A program made the translations under genes and the position numbers. From Pseudomonadota bacterium (GTDB taxonomy: Bacteria > Pseudomonadota > Alphaproteobacteria > Sphingomonadales > Sphingomonadaceae), in the NCBI GenBank assembly GCA_023387085.1, contig JAEWIL010000009.1, forward strand, positions 1 to 17,535: a stretch of DNA of 17,535 nt, read 5' to 3'. Shown in pieces: positions 1-7,181 of the stretch. Every line of letters starts with the position of its first letter. The first letter of the stretch is position 1. The notes below the pieces were generated by a model. The model was not told the DNA's origin. It saw nothing but the letters and a program-made list of their open reading frames with translations, and did no database searches.

Positions 1-489
1 TTTCAGGACCGGCTCGATACGCTCGAGGAAGTCCGCAATGCCGGGATCAACGTCTGTTCGGGCGGGATCGTCGGGCTGGGCGAGACACGGCAGGATCGCG
101 TCGGCTTCATCCACGCGCTCGCGACGCTGGAGCGTCACCCCGAAAGCGTGCCGGTCAACGCGCTGGTGCCGGTGAAGGGTACGGTGCTGGGCGACATGCT
201 CGCCGACACGCCGCTCGCGAAGATCGACGATATCGAGTTCGTCCGCACGATCGCGGTCGCGCGCATCACCATGCCGAAATCGATGGTCCGCCTGTCGGCG
301 GGGCGTGAGAGCATGTCGGAGGCGACGCAGGCGCTTTGCTTCATGGCCGGCGCGAACAGCATCTTCACCGGCGACAAGCTGCTGACGACCGCAAATGCCG
401 GCGACAATGCCGACGCGGCGCTGTTCGCGAAGCTGGGCCTGCGGCCGATGGAGAGCGAAGAGCCGATGCGGATGGAGGCTGCGGAATGA
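1..489 (+). CDS. bioB: Biotin synthase, C-terminal part (cut by window start)
   Basis: Radical-SAM enzyme that inserts sulfur into dethiobiotin, the last step of biotin synthesis in the cytosol. Only the last 162 residues are present; the CxxxCxxC radical-SAM cluster site lies before the window. Visible BioB signatures are INVCSGGIVGLGET (its Cys corresponds to a [2Fe-2S] ligand in E. coli BioB), VRLSAGRESM (its first Arg corresponds to the unusual arginine ligand) and CFMAGANSIFTGDKLLTT near the end. The C-terminal tail is short and normal for the family. The stop TGA overlaps the ATG of the next gene (ATGA, 486-489), so the two are probably translationally coupled. The downstream carboxylase subunit needs biotin, which makes the grouping sensible. 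Confidence 0.96.
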   Translation, partial: FQDRLDTLEEVRNAGINVCSGGIVGLGETRQDRVGFIHALATLERHPESVPVNALVPVKGTVLGDMLADTPLAKIDDIEFVRTIAVARITMPKSMVRLSAGRESMSEATQALCFMAGANSIFTGDKLLTTANAGDNADAALFAKLGLRPMESEEPMRMEAAE

Positions 490-878
490 TTCTCGCAGCC
501 CTGCTTCTGGTCACGGCCCCGGCAGCGGAACCGAAGATCGATTGCGACAATGCGATGGCGCAGTTCGAACTCAACGCCTGCGCCTATCGGGAGTATGAGC
601 GCGCCGACGCCGCGCTGAACGCGCAGTGGAAGCTCACGGTTGCGCATATGAAGAGGGTCGATGCCGACTTCGACCGCAGCCACGACACGCGTCCCGGCTA
701 TTACGACACATTGCTCGCCGCGCAGCGCGCGTGGCTGACCTATCGCGAAAAGCACTGCACGAGCGAGGGCTACACGATGCGCGGCGGTTCGGCCGAGCCG
801 ATGGTATTCAGCGGATGCATGACGAAGCTCACCGAAGCGCGCACCAAAGAACTCAAAGATTTGATCGAGGAATATTGA
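486..878 (+). CDS. LprI-like / DUF1311 secreted protein
   Basis: Small protein of 130 residues. The first ~14 residues (MILAALLLVTAPAA) form a short hydrophobic segment that looks like a signal peptide, suggesting export to the periplasm. The rest fits the lysozyme inhibitor LprI N-terminal family (PF07007, formerly DUF1311): four cysteines (C20, C32, C91, C111), an AQRAWLTYREKHC block around residues 79-91 and a SGCMTKLTEART block at 109-120. The cysteines probably form disulfides. Some family members are reported to inhibit lysozyme, but most are uncharacterised, so that activity is only a possibility here. The start at 486 overlaps the bioB stop; pccA starts 5 nt after the stop, so the three genes look like one operon. 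Its link to biotin enzymes is unclear. Confidence 0.82.
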   Translation: MILAALLLVTAPAAEPKIDCDNAMAQFELNACAYREYERADAALNAQWKLTVAHMKRVDADFDRSHDTRPGYYDTLLAAQRAWLTYREKHCTSEGYTMRGGSAEPMVFSGCMTKLTEARTKELKDLIEEY

Positions 879-883
879 GGGCC

Positions 884-2905
884 ATGTTCAAGAAAATCCT
901 GATCGCCAATCGCGGCGAAATCGCTTGCCGCGTCATCAAGACCGCGCGCCGCATGGGCATTGCGACCGTCGCCGTCTATTCGGACGCCGACGCGCGCGCG
1001 CCTTTCGTCCAGATGGCGGACGAGGCGGTGCATATCGGGCCGTCGCCTGCGTCCGAATCCTATCTGATCGCCGACAAGATCATCGAGGCTTGCAAGGCGA
1101 CGGGCGCCGAGGCGGTGCATCCGGGCTATGGTTTCCTGTCCGAACGCACCAGCTTTGCCGAGGCGCTGGCGAAGGAAAATATCGCCTTCATCGGCCCGCC
1201 GGTGAACGCGATCGCGGCGATGGGCGACAAGATCGAGTCCAAGAAGCTCGCCAAGGAAGCGGGGGTCAATGTCGTCCCCGGCTTCGTCGGCGAAATCCGC
1301 GACACCGAACATGCCGTCGAGATTTCGAACGAGATCGGCTATCCGGTGATGATGAAGGCGTCTGCCGGCGGCGGCGGCAAGGGGATGCGCCTCGCCTATG
1401 ACGAGAAGGACGTCCGCGAGGGCTTCGAAAGCGTCAAGCGCGAGGGGTTGAACAGTTTCGGCGACGACCGCGTCTTCATCGAGAAGTTCATCCTCAACCC
1501 GCGTCACATCGAGATCCAGATACTCGGCGACCAGCACGGTAACATCCTCTATTTGAACGAGCGCGAATGCTCGATCCAGCGCCGCCACCAGAAGGTCGTC
1601 GAGGAAGCGCCGTCGCCCTTCGTCACGCCCAAGATGCGCAAAGCGATGGGCGAGCAGTGCGTCGCGCTGTCGAAGGCCGTCGGCTATTACTCCGCGGGCA
1701 CGGTCGAGCTGATCGTCTCGGGTGCCGACCCGACGGGCGAGAGCTTCTACTTCCTCGAAATGAACACGCGGCTTCAGGTCGAGCATCCGGTGACCGAGGC
1801 GATCACCGGCATCGACCTGGTCGAGCAGATGATCCGCGTCGCGGCGGGCGAGAAGCTTGCGATGACGCAGGACGACATCGGCATCGACGGCTGGGCGATC
1901 GAGAACCGCGTCTATGCCGAGGACCCCTATCGCGGCTTCCTGCCCTCGACCGGGCGGCTGACGCGCTACAGGCCGCCGGTGCCGGGCTGGACCGACGACG
2001 GCGAGGCGAACGGCCGCCGCGGGGTCGACGGCGTGCGCGTCGACGACGGCGTCTATGACGGCGGCGAAGTGTCAATCTTCTATGACCCGATGATCGCCAA
2101 GCTGATCACCTGGGGCAAGACGCGCGACGAGGCGGCCGATTTGCAGGTCGCGGCGCTCGACCGGTTCGAGCTCGAAGGGCTCGGCCATAATATCGATTTC
2201 GTGTCGGCGATCATGCAGCACCCGCGCTTCCGCTCGGGCGAGCTGACGACGGGCTTTATCGCCGAGGAATATCCTGAAGGCTTCCACGGCGCGCCGACCG
2301 ATGCCGAGGTGACGCGCGCGCTTGCGGCGATCGCGGGCTTTATGGCCAGCGCCGAGGCCGACCGCGCGCGGCGTACCGACGGCCAGCTTGGCGACCGGCT
2401 CGACCCGCCGGCCAAGTGGCAGGTGACGATCGGCGGCGAGAGCCACAAGGTGAAAATCGGCCACAAGCATATCAAGGTCGACGGCGAAAAGATCGACATC
2501 GCGCTGGAATATACGCCAGGCGACCGGCTGGTGGTGGCCGAGATCGATGGCCGCGAACTGGCCGTGAAGGCCTTGAAGACCCGCTCTGGCTGGAAGATGA
2601 CGACGCGCGGCGCGATCCATGACGTGCGCGTGCTGCCCTGGCATGTCGCACCGCTGGCGAGCCACATGATCGAAAAGATCCCGCCCGATTTGTCGAAATT
2701 CCTCATCTGCCCGATGCCCGGCCTGCTCGTCACGCTGCACGTCGGCGAAGGCGACAAGGTCGAGGCAGGCCAGCCGCTCGCGACGGTCGAGGCGATGAAG
2801 ATGGAGAATATCCTGCGCGCCGAAAAGGCGGGCGTGGTGAAGAGCATCAATGCCGCGCAGGGCGACAGCCTCGCCGTCGATGCGGTCATTTTGGAGATGG
2901 AGTAA
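884..2905 (+). CDS. pccA: Propionyl-CoA carboxylase-type alpha subunit (biotin carboxylase + BCCP)
   Basis: Biotin-dependent acyl-CoA carboxylase alpha subunit, 673 residues, the usual PccA length. Biotin carboxylase N-domain at about 1-115 (KILIANRGEIACRVI at the start), ATP-grasp domain at about 116-330 with the glycine-rich loop KASAGGGGKGMR (158-169), ECSIQRRHQKVVEE (228-241) and EMNTRLQVEHPVTE (292-305), then the C-terminal carboxylase domain, a BT-like linker domain and a biotinyl carrier domain. The biotin attachment site is VEAMKMEN with K639, about 35 residues from the end, as expected. The start at 884 begins the canonical N-terminus; longer readings just run into the preceding gene in another frame. 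The IANRGEIACRVIKTARRMGI and EEYPEGFHG stretches resemble alphaproteobacterial propionyl-CoA carboxylase; acetyl- or methylcrotonyl-CoA substrates cannot be excluded. No beta subunit gene lies in this window. Confidence 0.93.
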   Translation: MFKKILIANRGEIACRVIKTARRMGIATVAVYSDADARAPFVQMADEAVHIGPSPASESYLIADKIIEACKATGAEAVHPGYGFLSERTSFAEALAKENIAFIGPPVNAIAAMGDKIESKKLAKEAGVNVVPGFVGEIRDTEHAVEISNEIGYPVMMKASAGGGGKGMRLAYDEKDVREGFESVKREGLNSFGDDRVFIEKFILNPRHIEIQILGDQHGNILYLNERECSIQRRHQKVVEEAPSPFVTPKMRKAMGEQCVALSKAVGYYSAGTVELIVSGADPTGESFYFLEMNTRLQVEHPVTEAITGIDLVEQMIRVAAGEKLAMTQDDIGIDGWAIENRVYAEDPYRGFLPSTGRLTRYRPPVPGWTDDGEANGRRGVDGVRVDDGVYDGGEVSIFYDPMIAKLITWGKTRDEAADLQVAALDRFELEGLGHNIDFVSAIMQHPRFRSGELTTGFIAEEYPEGFHGAPTDAEVTRALAAIAGFMASAEADRARRTDGQLGDRLDPPAKWQVTIGGESHKVKIGHKHIKVDGEKIDIALEYTPGDRLVVAEIDGRELAVKALKTRSGWKMTTRGAIHDVRVLPWHVAPLASHMIEKIPPDLSKFLICPMPGLLVTLHVGEGDKVEAGQPLATVEAMKMENILRAEKAGVVKSINAAQGDSLAVDAVILEME

Positions 2906-2919
2906 TTATCCGCTCCTCA

Positions 2920-3023
2920 TCATTGCGAGGAGTGTAGCGACGCGGCAATCTCCGGCTATCGGCATTTCATGGACGATAGCTGGAGATTGCTTCCCCGGGC
3001 TTTCGCCAGGATCGCAATGACGG
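2920..3023. repeat. Element A, copy 1: long imperfect palindromic intergenic repeat
   Basis: The left arm begins CATTGCGAGGAG and carries CGACGCGGCAATC; the right arm ends ATCGCAATGACGG. The inner arms GCAATCTCCGGCTATCG and its near-reverse complement CGATAGCTGGAGATTGC match at 16 of 17 positions, and the outer CATTGCGA/TCGCAATG also pair, so the whole element can fold into a hairpin of about 100 nt with internal mismatches. A second copy with the same outer and inner blocks lies at 16421-16503. It fills most of the gap after pccA and may end pccA transcription or affect mRNA stability. Similar REP-like elements are widespread in sphingomonad genomes (from memory). Confidence 0.85.
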
Positions 3024-3032
3024 ATTCAAGGC

Positions 3033-3404
3033 ATGCACCTCAATCACGACAACGAAGCTCCCGCGGCCGACCCGATCACTTTCGACGACTTCCTCAAGGT
3101 CGACATCCGCATCGGCACCATCGTCGAGGCCGAACCCTTTCCCGAAGCGCGCAAGCCTGCGTTCAAGCTGAAGATCGACTTCGGCCCGGCGATCGGGGTG
3201 AAGAAGAGCAGTGCGCAGATCGTCGACCGTTATGCGCTCGAAGACCTGCCCGGTCGACAGGTCGCGGCCGTGGTGAATTTCCCGCCGCGCCAGATCGGCA
3301 AGTATATGTCGGAGGTACTGACGCTCGGCTTCGCCGACGAGGACGGCGCGGTGATCCTCTTCGCGCCCGACCGTGCGGTGCCGAACGGGTCGCGGTTGTT
3401 CTGA
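3033..3404 (+). CDS. csaA: CsaA-like tRNA-binding domain protein
   Basis: 123-residue cytosolic protein made of a single OB-fold tRNA-binding domain (PF01588), as in CsaA, an export-related chaperone-like protein described in Bacillus, and the C-terminal domain of some MetRS proteins. Signature blocks: DFLKVDIRIGTIVEAEPFPE (19-38), KPAFKLKIDFG (41-51), KKSSAQIVDRY (57-67), VVNFPPRQIGKYMSEVLTLG (80-99) and VPNGSRLF at the end. Length is slightly above the usual ~110 because of a short acidic/polar N-terminal tail. The start is nearly forced: an in-frame TGA lies at 3018-3020 inside element A and the next Met is residue 92. There is no good Shine-Dalgarno (AAGG lies only 1 nt from ATG). Element B follows the gene. 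Confidence 0.9.
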   Translation: MHLNHDNEAPAADPITFDDFLKVDIRIGTIVEAEPFPEARKPAFKLKIDFGPAIGVKKSSAQIVDRYALEDLPGRQVAAVVNFPPRQIGKYMSEVLTLGFADEDGAVILFAPDRAVPNGSRLF

Positions 3405-3447
3405 CGGTCACGGGCGGCTTTGGGGTGGGGAGCTGCCCTTGAAACCT

Positions 3448-3550
3448 CGTCATGCTGAACTTGTTTAAGCATCCAAGGCCTGAGCTCTCGTCTAGCGCTG
3501 CGGCGAAGGAAACGGCAGGCCATGGACCCTGAAACAAGTTCAGGGTGACG
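3448..3550. repeat. Element B: palindromic repeat between convergent genes
   Basis: The left arm is 3448-3475 (starts CGTCATGCTGAACTTGTTT) and the right arm 3523-3550 (ends AAACAAGTTCAGGGTGACG). The arms are reverse complements at 23 of 28 positions, with a perfect core CTGAACTTGTTT / AAACAAGTTCAG, separated by 47 nt. It sits between the ends of csaA (+) and the cyclase gene (-), so it could act as a bidirectional terminator or mRNA-end stabiliser. It is unrelated in sequence to element A. Repeats with this CTGAACTTGTTTCAG core are common in sphingomonad intergenic regions (from memory). Confidence 0.8.
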
Positions 3551-3596
3551 AAAGATACGACAGGCAGCTTTGCATCCCAAAGCCGATCATCTGTCT

Positions 3597-4361
3597 TCAA
3601 TCGACCAGCGCCACGGCCCTGATCCAGCCCGCGCTCGCGCGTTCGATCTTCACCGGGAAACAACTCAGCGTCCAGCCGGTCGGGGGCAGGGCGGCCAGGT
3701 TGGTGAGCTTCTCGATCTGGTAATAGGGCTTGATCCGCCCCGCCTTATGCCCCTCCCAGATGATCGACGGATCGCGCGTCTCGGTCCAGCGCCGTGCCGT
3801 GTGGCTGAACGGCGCATCCCAGCTCCACGCGTCGGTGCCCACAACCTGGACACCCCGCTCGGTCAGATAGAGCGTCGCCTCGGCGCCCATGCCGCAGCCC
3901 TGGTCGGTAAAATTGTCGGTGCCGTAGATCGCGCCCGACTGGACGAGCACGATGTCGAGCGGTTGCAACTCGTGGCCGATCCGCGCGAGTTCGGCCTCGA
4001 CCTCGGCGGCGCTGACGACGTGGCCGTGCGGGCGGTCCGAAAAGTCGAGCTTGACGCCGGGGCGGAAAAACAGGTCGAGCGGCGCTTCGTCGATGCTCGG
4101 CGCGGCACTGGCGCCGCTGTCGGTCGTCGAATGGAAGTGCCACGGCGCGTCCATATGCGTGCCGTTGTGCGTGCTCAGCGTCACGCTTTCGACCGCCCAG
4201 CCTTCGCCGTCCGGCAGGTCGTCGCGCGTCAGGCCGGGGAAGAACATCGCGATCTGCTCCCACGTATTTTCGTGGGTCATATAAGTGATCTGCGGGCGCA
4301 TCACCGGCGGGTCGGAGACGACGTCGTTGGTGATCGGGATCGAGAGGTCGATGAATTGCAT
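3597..4361 (-). CDS. Cyclase-family (kynurenine formamidase-like) metal-dependent hydrolase
   Basis: 254-residue protein of the cyclase family (PF04199), which includes bacterial kynurenine formamidase KynB and other metal-dependent amidases and lactone hydrolases. The family signature HxGTHxDxPxHF is complete at residues 65-76 (H65, G67, T68, H69, D71, P73, H75, F76) and would bind the metal. The N-terminus MQFIDLSIPI is the normal start of these enzymes, supporting the ATG at 4361; there is no strong ribosome site. It carries no signal peptide, so it is probably cytosolic. No kynurenine pathway genes are nearby, so the substrate is unknown and I give no gene symbol. It is divergent from an organic-acid type transporter, which may bring in its substrate or remove its product (inference). 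Confidence 0.88.
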   Translation of the reverse strand: MQFIDLSIPITNDVVSDPPVMRPQITYMTHENTWEQIAMFFPGLTRDDLPDGEGWAVESVTLSTHNGTHMDAPWHFHSTTDSGASAAPSIDEAPLDLFFRPGVKLDFSDRPHGHVVSAAEVEAELARIGHELQPLDIVLVQSGAIYGTDNFTDQGCGMGAEATLYLTERGVQVVGTDAWSWDAPFSHTARRWTETRDPSIIWEGHKAGRIKPYYQIEKLTNLAALPPTGWTLSCFPVKIERASAGWIRAVALVD

Positions 4362-4465
4362 GGGCGACAGTCTGCCACCGGATTGACGCTACGCCAAGAA
4401 GGCTTGCGCGGTGACGTGCCGTGGCTAGAGATGGCGCGAAGGCCCATAAGGGCAGGGGAGAGTAT
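4362..4465. promoter_or_regulatory. Divergent intergenic region, hydrolase (-) / transporter (+)
   Basis: This 104-nt gap separates two genes transcribed outward and should contain both promoters. The only clear element is a purine-rich ribosome site (CAGGGGAGA, 4453-4461) just before the transporter ATG at 4466. I see no convincing -35/-10 pair or operator palindrome. Confidence 0.45.
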
Positions 4466-6097
4466 ATGACCGACGCAGCAGCCGTCGCCGATCAAGGCGC
4501 GGCCTATCAGCCTACCTCGAAAGATATTCGCATGGTCATCGCCGCCTCGTCGGCGGGGACGATCTTCGAATGGTATGATTTCTTCATCTACGGCACGCTG
4601 GCGGCGATCATCGGCAAGGCCTTTTTCCCCAGTGACAATGCGACGCTCGAGGTGCTGCTCGTCTGGGCCGGTTTCGCCGTGGGCTTCGGTTTCCGACCGT
4701 TGGGGGCGATTTTGTTCGGCTTTCTCGGCGATAGGCTCGGGCGCAAATATACGTTCCTCATCACCGTCACGCTGATGGGTATCGCGACGGCGGGGGTCGG
4801 GATGATCCCGTCCGCCGCGACGATCGGTATCGCGGCACCGATAATTGTGATCCTGCTTCGTGTGCTTCAGGGCCTCGCGCTCGGCGGCGAATATGGCGGC
4901 GCGGCGGTGTATGTTGCCGAGCATTCGCCGCCCGAACGGCGCGGCTTTTACACCAGCTTCATCCAGGCGAGCGTCGTCGGCGGCTTTGTTCTCAGCCTGA
5001 TCGTCGTGCTCGGCTGCAAGGCGGCGATGCCGGATGCGGTGTGGGAAAGCTGGGGCTGGCGCGTGCCCTTCCTGCTCTCGATCCTGCTGCTCGCGGTTTC
5101 GCTCTGGATGCGGCTGAAGCTGTCGGAAAGCCCGGTGTTCCGGGCGATGAAGGCCGAGGGCGAGCTTGCGAAAAACCCGCTCAAGGAAAGCTTCACCTAT
5201 CCCGGCAATCCCAGGCGCATCTTTATCGCGCTGTTCGGCATTGCCGCGGGGCTGACGGTGATCTGGTATACCGCGATGTTCTCCGGCCTCGCCTTTCTCA
5301 AAGGGCCGATGAAGGTCGAAGATACGGCGGCCGAGATCATCGTGGGCATCGCCGCGGCGCTCGGCATGGGCTTTTTCGTCTGGGCCGGGCATATCTCAGA
5401 CCGCATCGGGCGCAAGAAACCCATCGTCTGGGGTTATGCAGCGTCGCTGCTTCTGCTGTTCCCGCTGTTCTGGTGGATGGGCAGCGTCGCCAATCCCGAC
5501 CTGAAAGCCGCGGCTGCGAAGGCGCCCGTCGTCGTGACCGGCAGCCAATGTTCGTACAATCCCTTCGCGCAGGGACCGCAGGCGACGGCCTGCGGCCGTA
5601 CGATCGCGGAGCTGACCAAGCTGGGTGTGCCCTACAAGGTTGTCGCCTCGGGAAGCGGCTTCGACGCGGTGAAGATCGAAATCGGCGACCGCGAAGTCGC
5701 GAGCGAGGATCCGGCGCTTCTGAAGCCCGCGCTCGAGGCCAAGGGCTATAATTTCGAGAAGCAGATACCCGGGCCTGCGAGCATTGTGGTCATCCTGCTC
5801 GCGCTTCTTGGTCTCAGTGCGCTGTCCGGCTTTACCTACGGCCCGGTCGCGGCCTTGCTCGCCGAAATGTTCCCGCCGCACGTGCGCTATTCGTCGCTGG
5901 CGATTCCCTATCATATCGGCACGGGATATTTTGGCGGATTCCTGCCCTTCATCGCCAGCCTGATCGCGGCGGTGACCGGCAACGCCTATGCGGGGCTCTG
6001 GTACACGTGGGGCGTGGTGCTCGTCGCTTTCCTCGTCGCGGTATTCATGCTCAAGGAGCCCGCCAAGGGCGAATGGGACAAGCCGGGCGCCGCCTGA
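4466..6097 (+). CDS. MFS transporter, metabolite:H+ symporter (MHS) family, with periplasmic insert
   Basis: Inner-membrane proton symporter, 543 residues, about 12 membrane segments. MHS signatures: GTIFEWYDFFIYG (31-43), GDRLGRK (88-94) with a second SDRIGRK (311-317), LQGLALGGEYGGAAVY (134-149) and WGWRVPFLLS (196-205). Family members carry carboxylates or compatible solutes such as alpha-ketoglutarate, citrate, shikimate or proline; the substrate here is not readable. Usual length is about 430-450. The excess is mainly a polar stretch at about residues 341-434 between predicted TM9 and TM10, on the periplasmic side, with C362 and C376. The start at 4466 is chosen because a good ribosome site precedes it; upstream extension in frame (to 4421) has none. 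alr follows after 40 nt, probably cotranscribed. Confidence 0.9.
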   Translation: MTDAAAVADQGAAYQPTSKDIRMVIAASSAGTIFEWYDFFIYGTLAAIIGKAFFPSDNATLEVLLVWAGFAVGFGFRPLGAILFGFLGDRLGRKYTFLITVTLMGIATAGVGMIPSAATIGIAAPIIVILLRVLQGLALGGEYGGAAVYVAEHSPPERRGFYTSFIQASVVGGFVLSLIVVLGCKAAMPDAVWESWGWRVPFLLSILLLAVSLWMRLKLSESPVFRAMKAEGELAKNPLKESFTYPGNPRRIFIALFGIAAGLTVIWYTAMFSGLAFLKGPMKVEDTAAEIIVGIAAALGMGFFVWAGHISDRIGRKKPIVWGYAASLLLLFPLFWWMGSVANPDLKAAAAKAPVVVTGSQCSYNPFAQGPQATACGRTIAELTKLGVPYKVVASGSGFDAVKIEIGDREVASEDPALLKPALEAKGYNFEKQIPGPASIVVILLALLGLSALSGFTYGPVAALLAEMFPPHVRYSSLAIPYHIGTGYFGGFLPFIASLIAAVTGNAYAGLWYTWGVVLVAFLVAVFMLKEPAKGEWDKPGAA

Positions 6098-6137
6098 CCC
6101 ATTGGCGCTGCCGCCAAAGCCGTCTAGGGGCGGAGGG

Positions 6138-7181
6138 ATGATCGACATCGCCTCGCCGCTCCGACTCCGCCTCGATTCCGCCGCGCTCGTCCACAACTGG
6201 CGCTGGCTCGCGGCACAGGGTGGCAAGGCGTGCGGCGCCGCGATCAAGGCCGACGGATACGGCCTCGGCGCGCGCAAGGTGATGCAGCATCTGGCGGCGG
6301 CGGGGTGCCGCGATTTCTTCGTCGCGAGCTGGACGGAAGCGGCGGCCTTGATGCCGCTGGCCGGAGATGTTTCGCTGTCGGTGCTCCATGGCGTCGGCGA
6401 GAGCGATATGGTCGCGGCGCGGACGCTACCCGCGCGGCCCGTGCTGAACAGCATCGAACAGGTCGCCCGCTGGCGGCGGGCGGGCGAGGGGTGTCCGTGC
6501 GACGTGATGGTCGATACCGGAATGAACCGGCTCGGGTTGCGGATCGAGGAGGCTCTCGGCGGGGCGCTCGACGGGCTGGCGATCGAGACGCTGCTCAGCC
6601 ACCTGGCGTCCGCCGACGAGGATAGCGCCCAGAACGAGGCACAGCTTGCAGCGTTTCAGGCGATATGCGCGCGCGTTCCGGCGCGGCGATACAGCCTCGC
6701 GAACAGCGCCGGGATTTGCCTCGGCCCCGCCTATGGCTTCGATCTCACACGCCCCGGCCTCGCACTTTATGGTGGGACACCGCGTCCTGAAGCCGCCGGC
6801 CATATCCGCCAGGTCGCGTTCCCCGAGGCGCGCGTGTTGCAATTGCGCGAGGTACGCGCTGGCGAGACGGTCGGCTATGGCGCCACCTGGACGGCGCCGG
6901 CGGACGGGCGCATCGCGGTTGCCAATATGGGCTATGCCGACGGCTATCTGCGCTGCCACGCAGGACAGGGAGGCGCGACATGGCAGGCACGCTCGCTGCC
7001 GCTGGTCGGCCGCGTGTCGATGGATCTGATTGCGTTCGACGCCAGCGAGGCCGACGGTCTCGCGGAAGGGGACTGGCTCGCGCTCGATTACAAGCTGCCC
7101 GAAACCGCCGCGCGCAGCGGTTTGTCGCAGTATGAGCTACTCACCGGGCTCGGCGCGCGGTTCGAGCGCCACTGGATTTAG
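6138..7181 (+). CDS. alr: Alanine racemase
   Basis: PLP enzyme interconverting L- and D-alanine, supplying D-Ala for peptidoglycan, cytosolic. 347 residues, slightly short of the usual 355-390. The PLP lysine is K37 in AAIKADGYG (34-42). Other expected residues: R131 in DTGMNRLG, H155 in LLSHLASAD, R205 in DLTRPGLALYGG (PLP pyridine contact), the second catalytic base Y266 in MGYADGYLR, and M295 in GRVSMD. All key positions are present, so it should be active. The start at 6138 has the ribosome site GGAGGG directly upstream; longer readings enter the transporter gene. It follows the MHS transporter closely. Its stop codon overlaps the stop codon of the convergent oxygenase gene. It could be the essential housekeeping racemase or a second copy. 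Confidence 0.94.
   Translation: MIDIASPLRLRLDSAALVHNWRWLAAQGGKACGAAIKADGYGLGARKVMQHLAAAGCRDFFVASWTEAAALMPLAGDVSLSVLHGVGESDMVAARTLPARPVLNSIEQVARWRRAGEGCPCDVMVDTGMNRLGLRIEEALGGALDGLAIETLLSHLASADEDSAQNEAQLAAFQAICARVPARRYSLANSAGICLGPAYGFDLTRPGLALYGGTPRPEAAGHIRQVAFPEARVLQLREVRAGETVGYGATWTAPADGRIAVANMGYADGYLRCHAGQGGATWQARSLPLVGRVSMDLIAFDASEADGLAEGDWLALDYKLPETAARSGLSQYELLTGLGARFERHWI

Noticed and set aside
626..883. N-terminal extension of pccA back to 626
   Set aside because: It overlaps the LprI-like gene in another frame and gives an Arg/His-rich sequence unlike any carboxylase; the canonical MFKKILIANRGE start is at 884.
770..1786. 338-codon minus-strand frame antisense to pccA (and similar ones at 2072-2889, 12544-13971, 14128-15180, 15193-16185)
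   Set aside because: All mirror clear genes (pccA, proS, rnr) and give low-complexity Arg/Asp/Leu-rich translations without family motifs; they are GC-rich shadow frames.
3570..4469. 299-codon plus-strand frame over the cyclase-family gene
   Set aside because: The opposite strand encodes a protein with an intact HxGTHxDxPxHF motif; the plus frame has no recognisable features.
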